Shown piece by piece: positions 36,122 to 44,087 of a stretch of 64,000 nucleotides of DNA (the stretch's first letter is position 1; each line of letters starts with the position of its first letter). The position numbers and the translations under genes were made by a program. Source of the stretch: Pseudomonas yamanorum. Its GTDB lineage: Bacteria; Pseudomonadota; Gammaproteobacteria; Pseudomonadales; Pseudomonadaceae. Below the pieces are notes generated by a model that did no database searches, had not been told where the DNA came from, and worked only from the letters and a program-made list of their open reading frames with translations. The stretch lies in the NCBI RefSeq assembly GCF_013386765.1, contig NZ_JACARE010000033.1, forward strand, positions 1 to 64,000, written 5' to 3'.

Positions 36122-38685
36122 GATTGAGTCACCCTGCACTGTCCCTGCACTTGATCCACCTGGCTCTGTCGCCCGCTGCCGGCAGGCGGTAACCGATAAA
36201 GGATCGCGCATTGATCAGTGGATTTTTCGCCCCACTTCACAGTCAACGTGCCCTGGTCGGCGATGCCGCGCACAAAGGCCTTGCTGGCCTGGCCGATCAC
36301 CCCCACTTCGTTGCCCTGCTCATCAAACACCTGCGCGGCAAACGGCAATGGCTCCCCCTGCTCCCGGCGAGCCTTGACCACCACGGCACGCCCGACAACC
36401 GTCTTGAAGGTCACCCGCGTCACCGCTCCCAGGGTCGGCACCACGTCCTGTGTGGTCTGCGTCAGTTCCACATCCTGCGCGGTGCCATCGGGGTCGATGC
36501 CCACCGTATTGGCCTGGTAGGCGCGCAGCGAAGGCACCACCGCGTAGCCGCGCCGATCGACCCGCACGTTGCCACTGTTCAGCAACGCGCCCTGGGCATC
36601 CGGCACATGCACCAGCGCCGCCGCTTCACCCAGGTAGTGGGAGAAGGTCAGGCCACCGTCATGCACAATCAACCCGCCGTCAGCATTGAACGACCATTGG
36701 CTGTTGCCGCCCGCCTGCCCATAGCCCATGCGCACATTGGCCGTGCTGGCGTGGTAACCCACGTTGGCACTGGCCGAGCGCTGGGCGCCACCTGCGTCAG
36801 CCGCATTACTGGCAGACACCCCGTAGTTGATCGCCCCGGCGTCATCCAGCACACCGCTGATGCCCAGTTGCTGCTGACGGCTTGAGGATTCGCCGCGGCT
36901 TGCGGACAAAGTCGTACTCAGGCTTGGCGCACGAACACCGCTGCCCAGCGGCATGGACAACGTCAGCAACAGGCGATTGTCTACCTGGCCGCCGCCGGGT
37001 GTGCGCGCATCCCGCAGCCCGGTGTGCTGACGGTACTCCTCGACCCGCGAGCGCTGGGCCGAGAGGTTCCAGCTGACCTGGCGCCAGGCGGCGCCGTAAC
37101 TCACACTCAGGGACGTTTCACGCCCTTGCCGGCGGTTCCAGTAATCGGTCGAGCTGACGGAAAAGCCCAGCGCGCCGAGGCCGACCTGCTGGCTCACACT
37201 CAGGTCAAGCCGGCTTTTCTGCCGGGCATAGGCGTCGATATCCCCTTGCTGGCGGCCCAGTTCGCGCACGTTCATGGCATCCGTCAGGTTCAAGTAACCC
37301 ACGGTGGAAAAACGATAGGCACCCACCGTGAAATGGGTACCGGTTTGCGTGAGGTTCTTGTTGTAGCTCACACCGAGGTTTTGCCCGGTCAGCACGCCAT
37401 GCCCGGGAATGTGGGCGCGTGAATCCGTGAGGTCCACGGAAAACGCCCCCCAACCGGTGCCGAACGCCACACCTGCATTGCCCTGGATATAACCCTGGGA
37501 CAGACTCGCGCCGCCATACACCGTCAAGCGGTCGAGCAGGCCATGCTGGAGCGTGCCCTGAAAGGCCAGTGGCGCACCGCCTTCAATGCCACTGTGACGG
37601 ACTTCACCCAGCGCCAGGCTGTAGCGCGTGACCTCGCTGCGCAACAGGTGTGGCGCGACGGAAAAGGGCACGGTGTACACGGTTTTGCGGCCATCCACTT
37701 CGCTGACCGTGACGGTCAGGTCGCCGCCACTGCCGGTGGGGAACAGGTCATCAATGACAAACGGGCCGGGCGCAACGCTGGTCTCATAGATCGTGTAACC
37801 ATTCTGACTGACACGCACCGTCGCCTGAGTGTCGGCAATGCCTCGCACCACGGGCGCATACCCTTGCTGCGAGGGCGCGACCATCTGATCGTCACTGCTC
37901 AGGCTGATCCCCCGCAGGCGAGTGCTGTCGAGAACCTGGCCACTGCTGAAGCTGTCCCCCAGCGTCAGGCGCGACTGCCACGCCGCAAGGTTGCGTTGCA
38001 GGTAGGTCGACGTGTTCTGATACGTCGCCCGCCCGTGGCGGGAGTCCCATGACTGGGCGCCCTGGTGACGCAACCGCCAGTGCCCGAGGTTAAGACCGCT
38101 GTTGAGCCCCAGGTAGGCATGATCCTCGCCCGTGCCGCGGGTGGTGGTCGAACTGCTGAAGTTGTAGCTGAGCAAGCCGGCAGTGATGCCCTCGTCCCAG
38201 CGGGCCGGATCCACCGCGCCACGGGCGGCGGCGTTCATGTAGACCTGCGGCACACTGATCGCCAGCGTCAGTGCCGCCGAATCAAAGGTGCTGACGGCCA
38301 TCGGGATTCGACTGCCCAAGTCGCCGCACAGCGGGCCGGGCACAGGCACTGGCTCGACCTTGCCGCGAACCACCCCCAGGCGCTCGAGCAACGGCCAGTC
38401 CAGACACGGCACGGCGCCCTCCTGATGCGGCTCGGCGATAAAATCCAACTCGTGACGCCCCGCGCTCTGGCCGTTGATGGCAAGGTCGACACGGTACTGG
38501 CCGGGGCCCAGGTTGTTACGACGATTGAAGCGAGACACATCGACGCCAGGGGTCGTTCCCCCCGAAAACGCGTCAAGGTCGAACATCGCCGCAGACGCCG
38601 GCACCTTCGGGCAGAACAACAGGCCGCAGATACCACTGAGTACCGCGGGTGCAGAAAGAGAACGGGGTTGGGTTCGGATCCGCAT
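36118..38685 (-). CDS. Outer membrane fimbrial usher, outer operon
   Basis: The 855-residue usher shares with the inner usher the N-terminal motif FDLDAFSGG, DLAINGQSAGRHELDF, the plug-region block GPFVIDDLFPTGSGGDLTVTVSEVDGR, and many barrel strands such as SFSSGQVLDSTRLRGISL. A signal segment lies near residues 12 to 32. C-terminal cysteines occur at QCAILYRLPP. It exports the outer operon subunits. ATG 38685 is clear; the preceding chaperone stop is 3 bases away. Paralogy with 30005 is strong and extends over the whole length. Confidence 0.93.
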   Translation of the reverse strand: MRIRTQPRSLSAPAVLSGICGLLFCPKVPASAAMFDLDAFSGGTTPGVDVSRFNRRNNLGPGQYRVDLAINGQSAGRHELDFIAEPHQEGAVPCLDWPLLERLGVVRGKVEPVPVPGPLCGDLGSRIPMAVSTFDSAALTLAISVPQVYMNAAARGAVDPARWDEGITAGLLSYNFSSSTTTRGTGEDHAYLGLNSGLNLGHWRLRHQGAQSWDSRHGRATYQNTSTYLQRNLAAWQSRLTLGDSFSSGQVLDSTRLRGISLSSDDQMVAPSQQGYAPVVRGIADTQATVRVSQNGYTIYETSVAPGPFVIDDLFPTGSGGDLTVTVSEVDGRKTVYTVPFSVAPHLLRSEVTRYSLALGEVRHSGIEGGAPLAFQGTLQHGLLDRLTVYGGASLSQGYIQGNAGVAFGTGWGAFSVDLTDSRAHIPGHGVLTGQNLGVSYNKNLTQTGTHFTVGAYRFSTVGYLNLTDAMNVRELGRQQGDIDAYARQKSRLDLSVSQQVGLGALGFSVSSTDYWNRRQGRETSLSVSYGAAWRQVSWNLSAQRSRVEEYRQHTGLRDARTPGGGQVDNRLLLTLSMPLGSGVRAPSLSTTLSASRGESSSRQQQLGISGVLDDAGAINYGVSASNAADAGGAQRSASANVGYHASTANVRMGYGQAGGNSQWSFNADGGLIVHDGGLTFSHYLGEAAALVHVPDAQGALLNSGNVRVDRRGYAVVPSLRAYQANTVGIDPDGTAQDVELTQTTQDVVPTLGAVTRVTFKTVVGRAVVVKARREQGEPLPFAAQVFDEQGNEVGVIGQASKAFVRGIADQGTLTVKWGEKSTDQCAILYRLPPAGSGRQSQVDQVQGQCRVTQS

Positions 38686-38688
38686 AAA

Positions 38689-39447
38689 TCAGGGCTTCAG
38701 GTGACTGTCGTTAAAGGAGGCCTGCCGAGGCGCAGAGAACCCGCCGAAATCATTGATGTACTGAAACTGCACCTGCGCGCCGGTCGGCAACTCGCCCAAG
38801 GTGCCGGGCAGTGCCAGATCCAGGCTGGCGTACGGCGCGACCATGCCTTGGTGCTCGGTGGGCATTCGCCCGGCGCCCGTCACCAGCGCCACTTCGTGAA
38901 AGGTCACGTAGTAGGGTGTGGGGTTGTGCACCCGCAGCAGCGCCGGGCGGCCTGCCAATACACGCCACTGCAGTTGGTCCGCCGCGTCGTGGGCAGTGCC
39001 GGGTAAATCCTGCGGGCGGAAAAACACCTTGGTGCGAATGCGAAACGCAAAGCGCACCTGGTTCGCGTCCGCCTGAGCCCCAGCACCGTTGGGCGGCACT
39101 TCCAGCACGTTCAGCCAGAACACGGACTCCCTGTCCGATGGTAATGGCTCGCGGGTGTATGCCAGGCGTATGGCCTGGCTTTTACCCGGGTCGACGCGAA
39201 ATACCGGCGGGGAAATGCTGAACGGTACCTCGCTGTGTTCGGCGGCGGCCTGGGGGTCGCCACCGTCCATCCACACCTGCACCAGGCGCGGGGCCGATGC
39301 ATCGTCGTTGGTGACCTGGACGGTGATCTCCTGTCGCGGCTCCGGATAAATCTGCCGGGTGCCATTGATCACAATGCCCGCCTGCGCAACACCCATGGTC
39401 AGGCAAAACAGCACGATGCCGGCTGGAAGGCTTGATAGAGCGAACAT
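38689..39447 (-). CDS. Fimbrial chaperone, first of the outer operon
   Basis: The 252-residue PapD-like chaperone has signal peptide ALSSLPAGIVLFCLTMGVAQA, the groove arginine in GIVINGTRQIYPEP, lysine in FRIRTKVFFRPQD, and a C-terminus with YINDFGGFSAPRQ. It stands between pilin and usher genes as in the inner operon. ATG 39447 is preceded by GGGGACC. The usher gene follows 3 bases after its stop, so the two are surely one transcript. Confidence 0.92.
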   Translation of the reverse strand: MFALSSLPAGIVLFCLTMGVAQAGIVINGTRQIYPEPRQEITVQVTNDDASAPRLVQVWMDGGDPQAAAEHSEVPFSISPPVFRVDPGKSQAIRLAYTREPLPSDRESVFWLNVLEVPPNGAGAQADANQVRFAFRIRTKVFFRPQDLPGTAHDAADQLQWRVLAGRPALLRVHNPTPYYVTFHEVALVTGAGRMPTEHQGMVAPYASLDLALPGTLGELPTGAQVQFQYINDFGGFSAPRQASFNDSHLKP

Positions 39448-39473
39448 GGTCGGTCCCCTCGGTCAAGGCAGGT

Positions 39474-40037
39474 TTACGGGTAAGTCACCCAATACTGCAC
39501 TTCGGTCTTGAAGGCACCGGGACCCGCCACGCCGCCATGGGCCACGTAACGTGCCGCGAACGGCACCGTCGCCTTGCCTCCGGTAACCGTGGCAACCGTT
39601 GAGGCCTGGCCTTTGCCCAGGTCTATGGGGGTGTTCGCCACCGTGTCGATAATTTGCACTTCCACGTTCGCTGCTGCCGGGGCCGCGGCCGTGTTGCTCA
39701 AATTACCGGTAACCGGGTTGATGGCCGGGCTGCTGCGCTCAAACAACACCGCGACCTTGGTGTTGTCGGCGCAGGTACCCGCCGCCCCGCCCACAGAGAT
39801 AAAGAAATCCTTGGATGGGCTTGCCCCGCCGGCCAGAGAGCCGGCCTGGACGTTGTCCAGTGCCACCACAAAGTCTGCACCTGAGCCCGCAGCGCCACTG
39901 GTGCCACTGCTAATGGTGCAGGTGCTGGCCTTGATTTCGCCGGTCAGGGTGATCGTTCCATCGGCCGCACTCAGGGAGCCGGAAACAAGCGCAGCGGCCA
40001 TTAATAAACGGGCCAAGCCGGATACATGTTTTTTCAT
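39474..40037 (-). CDS. Major fimbrial subunit (pilin), outer operon
   Basis: The 187-residue pilin has signal peptide KKHVSGLARLLMAAALVSGSLSAA, then DGTITLTGEIKASTCTISSG with the disulphide cysteine, and the C-terminus YWVTYP. Its layout is the same as the pilin at 33662 and several blocks are identical (NLSNTAAAP/NLRNVAAAT, PATNVEVQI/AAANVEVQI, NTPIDL). ATG 40037 follows the signal peptide start MKKHVS. It is the first gene of the outer operon, and the 459-base region upstream holds its promoter. Confidence 0.92.
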   Translation of the reverse strand: MKKHVSGLARLLMAAALVSGSLSAADGTITLTGEIKASTCTISSGTSGAAGSGADFVVALDNVQAGSLAGGASPSKDFFISVGGAAGTCADNTKVAVLFERSSPAINPVTGNLSNTAAAPAAANVEVQIIDTVANTPIDLGKGQASTVATVTGGKATVPFAARYVAHGGVAGPGAFKTEVQYWVTYP

Positions 40038-40496
40038 GACGCAGGTATTCCTCATTCGTTGAAGTAAGTGCCCCGAGTGACCTGACAAACAGGCAGGCGA
40101 AGGCCTTGCGCGAAACATTCGATCGCGAGGGCTGCTCAACTGGGGACTGGGGTCGTGGCACGTGCAGAGGCCACACAAAACGCCCGACGTACGTTATTGC
40201 AACGCACGACGAGAGCCGTTTGACGTAGGTGCATCCAGGACACGGGATGAACAACGTCACTTTGTTATTAGGCGGGATACAAGTCCGAGCACTTTTGCAA
40301 CAGACTGGGCACCTGCAGAGGGCGCCAAATATGTTGCAAAGTATGCATCGGTCAAAAAACGCTCACAACTGACCGAATGGCTAGGTGCACCTCAAATTGC
40401 CTGCCGAACATGCTTATTTGACCAACGCCATCTATCATCCTGGCTTACTGTCCGTCCCTCACTCGGGGGCTTTTTTCTTTCGCCACAGGCTGCCCC
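40038..40496. promoter_or_regulatory. Divergent promoter region between fimbrial operon and EAL gene
   Basis: This 459-base gene-free region separates the outer pilin gene from the divergent EAL gene. It holds a perfect inverted repeat, TTTGCAACA (40294-40302) and TGTTGCAAA (40332-40340), with centres 38 bases apart, plus a third TTGCAAC at 40197-40203. No ORF of note is seen. The repeats are candidate operators for a regulator acting on both directions. Exact promoters cannot be assigned by eye. Confidence 0.55.
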
Positions 40497-42041
40497 ATGC
40501 CACTCACCGTCAAAGGCCCGCGAAAAGCCTCCACGCGCCACCTGATCACGTTGCTCAGCGGCGCACTGCCGATCTTGCTGGGCGTGCTTATTCTGTACTG
40601 GCAAGCCGGGCGCTCCTTGGAATACAGCACGGCGCAAACCGCCATCGAGGCCGTGCGCCAGTTTGACTTGATGCTCGACAACACCGCCCTCGCTGCCCAA
40701 GAGTTGCTGCCGCTGGCCGGCCATGAATGTGATAACCCGACACAACTGGCACTTCGCGAACAAGTCACCCGGCGTCCTTTCGTGCGCGCCACCACCTTGT
40801 CCTGGCAGCGAAACATTTATTGCAGTTCGTTGTTTGGCGGCAACTACCAGTCGCCGGTCAACCCTGATGACTATGTCGATGGCCGGCTCTGGCTGATGAA
40901 AGGCAACCCGGTCACGCCCGACACTGCCTTGCTGGTGTTCCGCCTCACCGAAGGCGACCGGGGCGCCTTTGCCTCCATCGATGGCTACCACTTGACCAAC
41001 GCCTTGCGCCTGATCAGTCGCTATGCCGACCTGGTGTTGCAGGTAGGGTCCAACTGGCTGGCATCGGATGGCAAGGTGCACAACACGGCCCTGCCAACGT
41101 TTGCCGTGGCCCAGCATCATCTGGATTCCAAGCGGTATACCTACAGCGTGGAAGCCGGGATGCCGGAAGGCGAAACCTGGCGCTACATGAAAGCGCGGTA
41201 TCCGGCTCTGTTCGTTCTGGTAGTGTTTTTCGGCGTACTGGCGGGCATCCTCGCTCACTGGCTGCAAAAGCGCTCATCCGCGCCGACCCTGGAACTGCAA
41301 CGTGCCCTGGGCGCCAATGAGTTCGTGCCCTACTACCAGCCAGTGGTGCGGGGTGACAGCATTCGCCAGTGGGCCGGCTGTGAAGTGCTGATGCGCTGGA
41401 ATCACCCCAAGGAAGGCCTGGTGCGCCCTGACCTGTTCATTCCCCTGGCCGAACATTCCGGCCTGATCGTGCCCATGACCCGCGCCTTGATGCGCCAGAC
41501 GGCCCTGCAACTGGCACCTCACGCCGCTCAATTCGCTGATGGCTTTCATATCGGCGTCAACATTACCGCGCGCCATTGCCATGACCTGGAACTGGTGGAG
41601 GACTGCCGGGAGTTCCTCGCCGCGTTCCCGCCGGGCAAGGTGATCCTGGTGCTTGAGTTGACCGAACGTGAGTTGATCGAGCCCACCGACATCACCCGCC
41701 AGTTGTTCCAGGCGCTGCACGAAATGGGGGTGATGATTGCGATCGATGACTTCGGCACCGGCCATTCAAGCCTGGGTTATTTGCGCAACTTCAATGTCGA
41801 TTACTTGAAGATAGATCAAAGCTTTGTGGCGATGATCGGTGTTGATGCACTCTCGCGGCATATACTCGACAGCATCATTGAACTGTCCGCCAAACTGGAC
41901 CTGGGCATCGTGGCAGAAGGCGTCGAAACACAAGAGCAATGCGACTATCTTACCGCTCAAGGTGTAGATTTCTTGCAAGGTTACCTGTTTGGCAAGCCTG
42001 TCCCTTGTGATGAGTTCATTAGATTCCTGAACGGTCATTGA
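40497..42041 (+). CDS. CSS-motif EAL-domain cyclic-di-GMP phosphodiesterase
   Basis: The 514-residue membrane protein has a first TM helix near residues 18 to 38, a periplasmic CSS domain with cysteines in GHECDNPTQ and the CSS motif in IYCSSLFG, a second TM helix (LFVLVVFFGVLAGILAHWL), and a cytoplasmic EAL domain. Catalytic features are intact: GCEVLMRW, NITARH, LELTERE, IAIDDFGTGHSSLGYL, DYLKIDQSF, VAEGVET and QGYLFGKP. It should hydrolyse c-di-GMP to pGpG. In E. coli similar proteins respond to periplasmic disulphide state. Its place divergent to a fimbrial operon suggests it lowers c-di-GMP to limit adhesion. Confidence 0.9.
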   Translation: MPLTVKGPRKASTRHLITLLSGALPILLGVLILYWQAGRSLEYSTAQTAIEAVRQFDLMLDNTALAAQELLPLAGHECDNPTQLALREQVTRRPFVRATTLSWQRNIYCSSLFGGNYQSPVNPDDYVDGRLWLMKGNPVTPDTALLVFRLTEGDRGAFASIDGYHLTNALRLISRYADLVLQVGSNWLASDGKVHNTALPTFAVAQHHLDSKRYTYSVEAGMPEGETWRYMKARYPALFVLVVFFGVLAGILAHWLQKRSSAPTLELQRALGANEFVPYYQPVVRGDSIRQWAGCEVLMRWNHPKEGLVRPDLFIPLAEHSGLIVPMTRALMRQTALQLAPHAAQFADGFHIGVNITARHCHDLELVEDCREFLAAFPPGKVILVLELTERELIEPTDITRQLFQALHEMGVMIAIDDFGTGHSSLGYLRNFNVDYLKIDQSFVAMIGVDALSRHILDSIIELSAKLDLGIVAEGVETQEQCDYLTAQGVDFLQGYLFGKPVPCDEFIRFLNGH

Positions 42042-42237
42042 ATAGCCCGCCACTTCTGCGGAAATATTGTTATTTATACAAAAGACATGATTTACTCATG
42101 GCTGATTAACTACTACAATTTTTCCTGCCTGTGCTGAATTGGCAGGAGGGCCACTTTCACTGAGTCGCCTTAAGGCTCTTGGCTTATCGCTTTGTTTGCA
42201 GTAGATATCAGCCAAATACACTATTGGAGTATAGATT
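42042..42237 (+). promoter_or_regulatory. Upstream region of mvaU
   Basis: This 196-base AT-rich stretch precedes mvaU. It holds a possible stem, CCTGCC (42124-42129) with GGCAGG (42141-42146), and a perfect 10-base palindrome GCCTTAAGGC at 42167-42176. A/T-rich sequence with TA steps is what MvaT-family proteins bind, so autoregulation is plausible. No clear core promoter can be assigned. Confidence 0.35.
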
Positions 42238-42603
42238 TTGTCCAGACTCGCCGAATTTCGCGCAGCAGAAAAAGCCCTTCAAGAGCAGCTTGCCCAGCTG
42301 GAATCCCTGAAGAACGATGCTGGCCTGAAGAAAGAAATCGAATTCGAAGAAAAGCTGCAAGGGCTGATGAAAACCTACGGCAAAAGCCTGCGCGACATCA
42401 TCTCCATCCTGGATCCTAACCCGGGCAAGTCCGGCGCTTCCGTCGCCGCAGCACCCAAACAGCGCCGTGCACGTGTGGTCAAGGTTTACCACAACCCGCA
42501 CACTGGCGAACTGATCGAAACCAAAGGCGGCAATCACCGCGGCCTGAAGGCATGGAAAGAACAGTACGGCGCAGCCACTGTAGATTCCTGGCTTCGCGGC
42601 TAA
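42238..42603 (+). CDS. mvaU: MvaU/MvaV H-NS-family xenogeneic silencer
   Basis: The 121-residue protein matches the MvaT/MvaU family: an N-terminal coiled-coil oligomerisation helix (SRLAEFRAAEKALQEQLAQLESLKNDAGLKKE), EFEEKLQGLMKTYGKSLRDIISILDP, and the C-terminal DNA-binding domain with VKVYHNPHTGELIETKGGNHRGLKAWK. These proteins bind AT-rich DNA in the nucleoid and silence foreign and surface genes. It starts at TTG 42238, with GGAG 8 bases upstream; TTG is seen in relatives, from memory. In P. aeruginosa MvaT represses cupA, which makes its location next to Cup-like operons noteworthy. A strong terminator follows. Confidence 0.93.
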   Translation: MSRLAEFRAAEKALQEQLAQLESLKNDAGLKKEIEFEEKLQGLMKTYGKSLRDIISILDPNPGKSGASVAAAPKQRRARVVKVYHNPHTGELIETKGGNHRGLKAWKEQYGAATVDSWLRG

Positions 42604-42633
42604 TGCTTTCCAGCTAGTACAAACGCACTAACC

Positions 42634-42662
42634 AAAGCCCCGCAGATGCGGGGCTTTTTTGT
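42634..42662 (+). terminator. Rho-independent terminator after mvaU
   Basis: AAAGCCCCGCA and TGCGGGGCTTT pair over 11 bases with a tiny loop and are followed by T residues. It ends the mvaU transcript. Confidence 0.93.
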
Positions 42663-42772
42663 TTGCAGGCATCAACATTGAAACAAAATAGTACGGAAGC
42701 ACCTTCAAAAACGAACTTTAAATAACATTTCACTTTGTTCAATCGACTAATTTCCAGCCCTTCCTACAGCAC

Positions 42773-43309
42773 TCAAAGTTTAAGGCTGTCGCGCACCGAA
42801 CTGACTTCGTCCTTGCTTGATTCGTAAGCTTCAGCCTGGCCTGCGTATGAAAAAACATAGGCCTTATCCGTATCGACCGCCCCGACCAACGTTTGCGACA
42901 GCACGTGCCGACCGTTCTCGGTGATTACACAGGTAGTTTCCAGCGCCTCGAGCCGGCTCAATGTAGTGGGATGCATCTTGGTGCACACACTTTGATAACC
43001 GCCTTGGGCAAAGTCCTTCTGGATGGATTTGCGCATTTCCAGTAGCACGCCCTGGAGGTTGACCGTATGCCCCGCTTCAATTGGGGTTCCCGTCAACTCC
43101 ATGACCATCAGGGTCGCACCATTTTCATCGTTCTTTATCGCGCGCTGACGGGACACTGCCGAGGGCTGCGCCGGGGCTTGATCGTCCGGCACCACCTCCT
43201 CCACCTGCCAGCCGCTGGGCCAATGAATTTCAGGGTCGGCCGCCCATACGGCGGTGCTGCCCAACAACAGGCCCAGGGTACTTAACAGCGGTGCGCGAAA
43301 TCCGATCAT
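42773..43309 (-). CDS. Secreted protein of unknown function, 178 residues
   Basis: A signal peptide (IGFRAPLLSTLGLLLGSTAVWAA, cleavage before DPEIHWPSGW) precedes a compact domain with two cysteines (CTKMHPTTLS, TTCVITENGR) that could form a disulphide. It resembles a Pseudomonas-restricted secreted family of unknown function (DUF4946-like, from memory). I chose ATG 43309; a GTG at 43321 is an alternative. No function is inferred. It is monocistronic and ends 110 bases from the mvaU terminator. Confidence 0.75.
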   Translation of the reverse strand: MIGFRAPLLSTLGLLLGSTAVWAADPEIHWPSGWQVEEVVPDDQAPAQPSAVSRQRAIKNDENGATLMVMELTGTPIEAGHTVNLQGVLLEMRKSIQKDFAQGGYQSVCTKMHPTTLSRLEALETTCVITENGRHVLSQTLVGAVDTDKAYVFSYAGQAEAYESSKDEVSSVRDSLKL

Positions 43310-43502
43310 TGCGAAAAACACTCAAGGTTCAAGCGACAAAGTTTGGGCCCCGACGCCCGCTGCCCGCAAGGGCTGCGTGACCTTTTTCATTTGGCGCAGC
43401 AGGCCGGGCTGCGTATCATGGACCGGCTGCACGGATGCCAGCCGCAAGCCAAGGGATGCTCCAACCGGAGCCACGTTTGCCCCATTTTTCTCTGGAGGGC
43501 CC

Positions 43503-44024
43503 ATGAGCCTGCACGAACTGAACACTTTCCCGGGCGTCACTGCCCAACCTGACACCGCCACCGCGAACTTCGTGTTCAACCACACCATGCTGCGGGTCAA
43601 GGACATCACCAAGTCGCTGGATTTCTACACCCGCGTCCTGGGTTTTTCCCTGGTTGAGAAACGTGACTTCCCGGAAGCCGAATTCAGCCTGTACTTCCTG
43701 GCCCTGGTCGACAAGTCCCAGATCCCGGCGGACGCCGCCGCCCGCACCCAGTGGATGAAGTCGATTCCGGGCATCCTCGAACTGACCCACAACCACGGCA
43801 CCGAAAACGACGCCGACTTTGCCTATCACAACGGCAATACCGACCCGCGTGGCTTTGGCCATATCTGCATCTCGGTACCGGACATTGTCGCCGCCTGCGC
43901 ACGCTTTGAAGAGCTGGGCTGCGACTTCCAGAAGCGCCTGTCTGACGGCCGCATGAAAAGCCTGGCCTTCGTGAAAGACCCGGACGCGTACTGGGTTGAA
44001 ATCATTCAGCCAACGCCGCTGTAA
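43503..44024 (+). CDS. gloA: Lactoylglutathione lyase (glyoxalase I)
   Basis: The 173-residue enzyme has the glyoxalase beta-alpha-beta blocks: NHTMLRVKDITKSLDFYTRVLGF with the first metal ligand histidine, ELTHNHGTE (central ligands), FGHICISVPDI and AYWVEIIQP with the final glutamate. It detoxifies methylglyoxal-glutathione to lactoylglutathione. It is the eukaryote-like, longer zinc-type class by sequence. GGAGGG precedes ATG 43503. A bidirectional terminator follows and separates it from ahpF. Confidence 0.95.
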   Translation: MSLHELNTFPGVTAQPDTATANFVFNHTMLRVKDITKSLDFYTRVLGFSLVEKRDFPEAEFSLYFLALVDKSQIPADAAARTQWMKSIPGILELTHNHGTENDADFAYHNGNTDPRGFGHICISVPDIVAACARFEELGCDFQKRLSDGRMKSLAFVKDPDAYWVEIIQPTPL

Positions 44025-44040
44025 GGTTTCACAAGCAATA

Positions 44041-44070
44041 AAAAACCCCATGATCACTCATGGGGTTTTT
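44041..44070. terminator. Bidirectional terminator between gloA and ahpF
   Basis: AAAAACCCCATGA and TCATGGGGTTTTT pair over 13 bases around TCAC. A-rich and T-rich ends on both sides let it stop both gloA and ahpF transcripts. Confidence 0.93.
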
Positions 44071-44087
44071 CATTTCCGGGCCAGTAT

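Noticed and set aside
28103..40037. Fimbrial region as a recent genomic island
   Set aside because: No integrase, insertion sequence, tRNA or flanking repeats bound it. The inner operon looks more A/T-rich by eye, but I could not compute composition.
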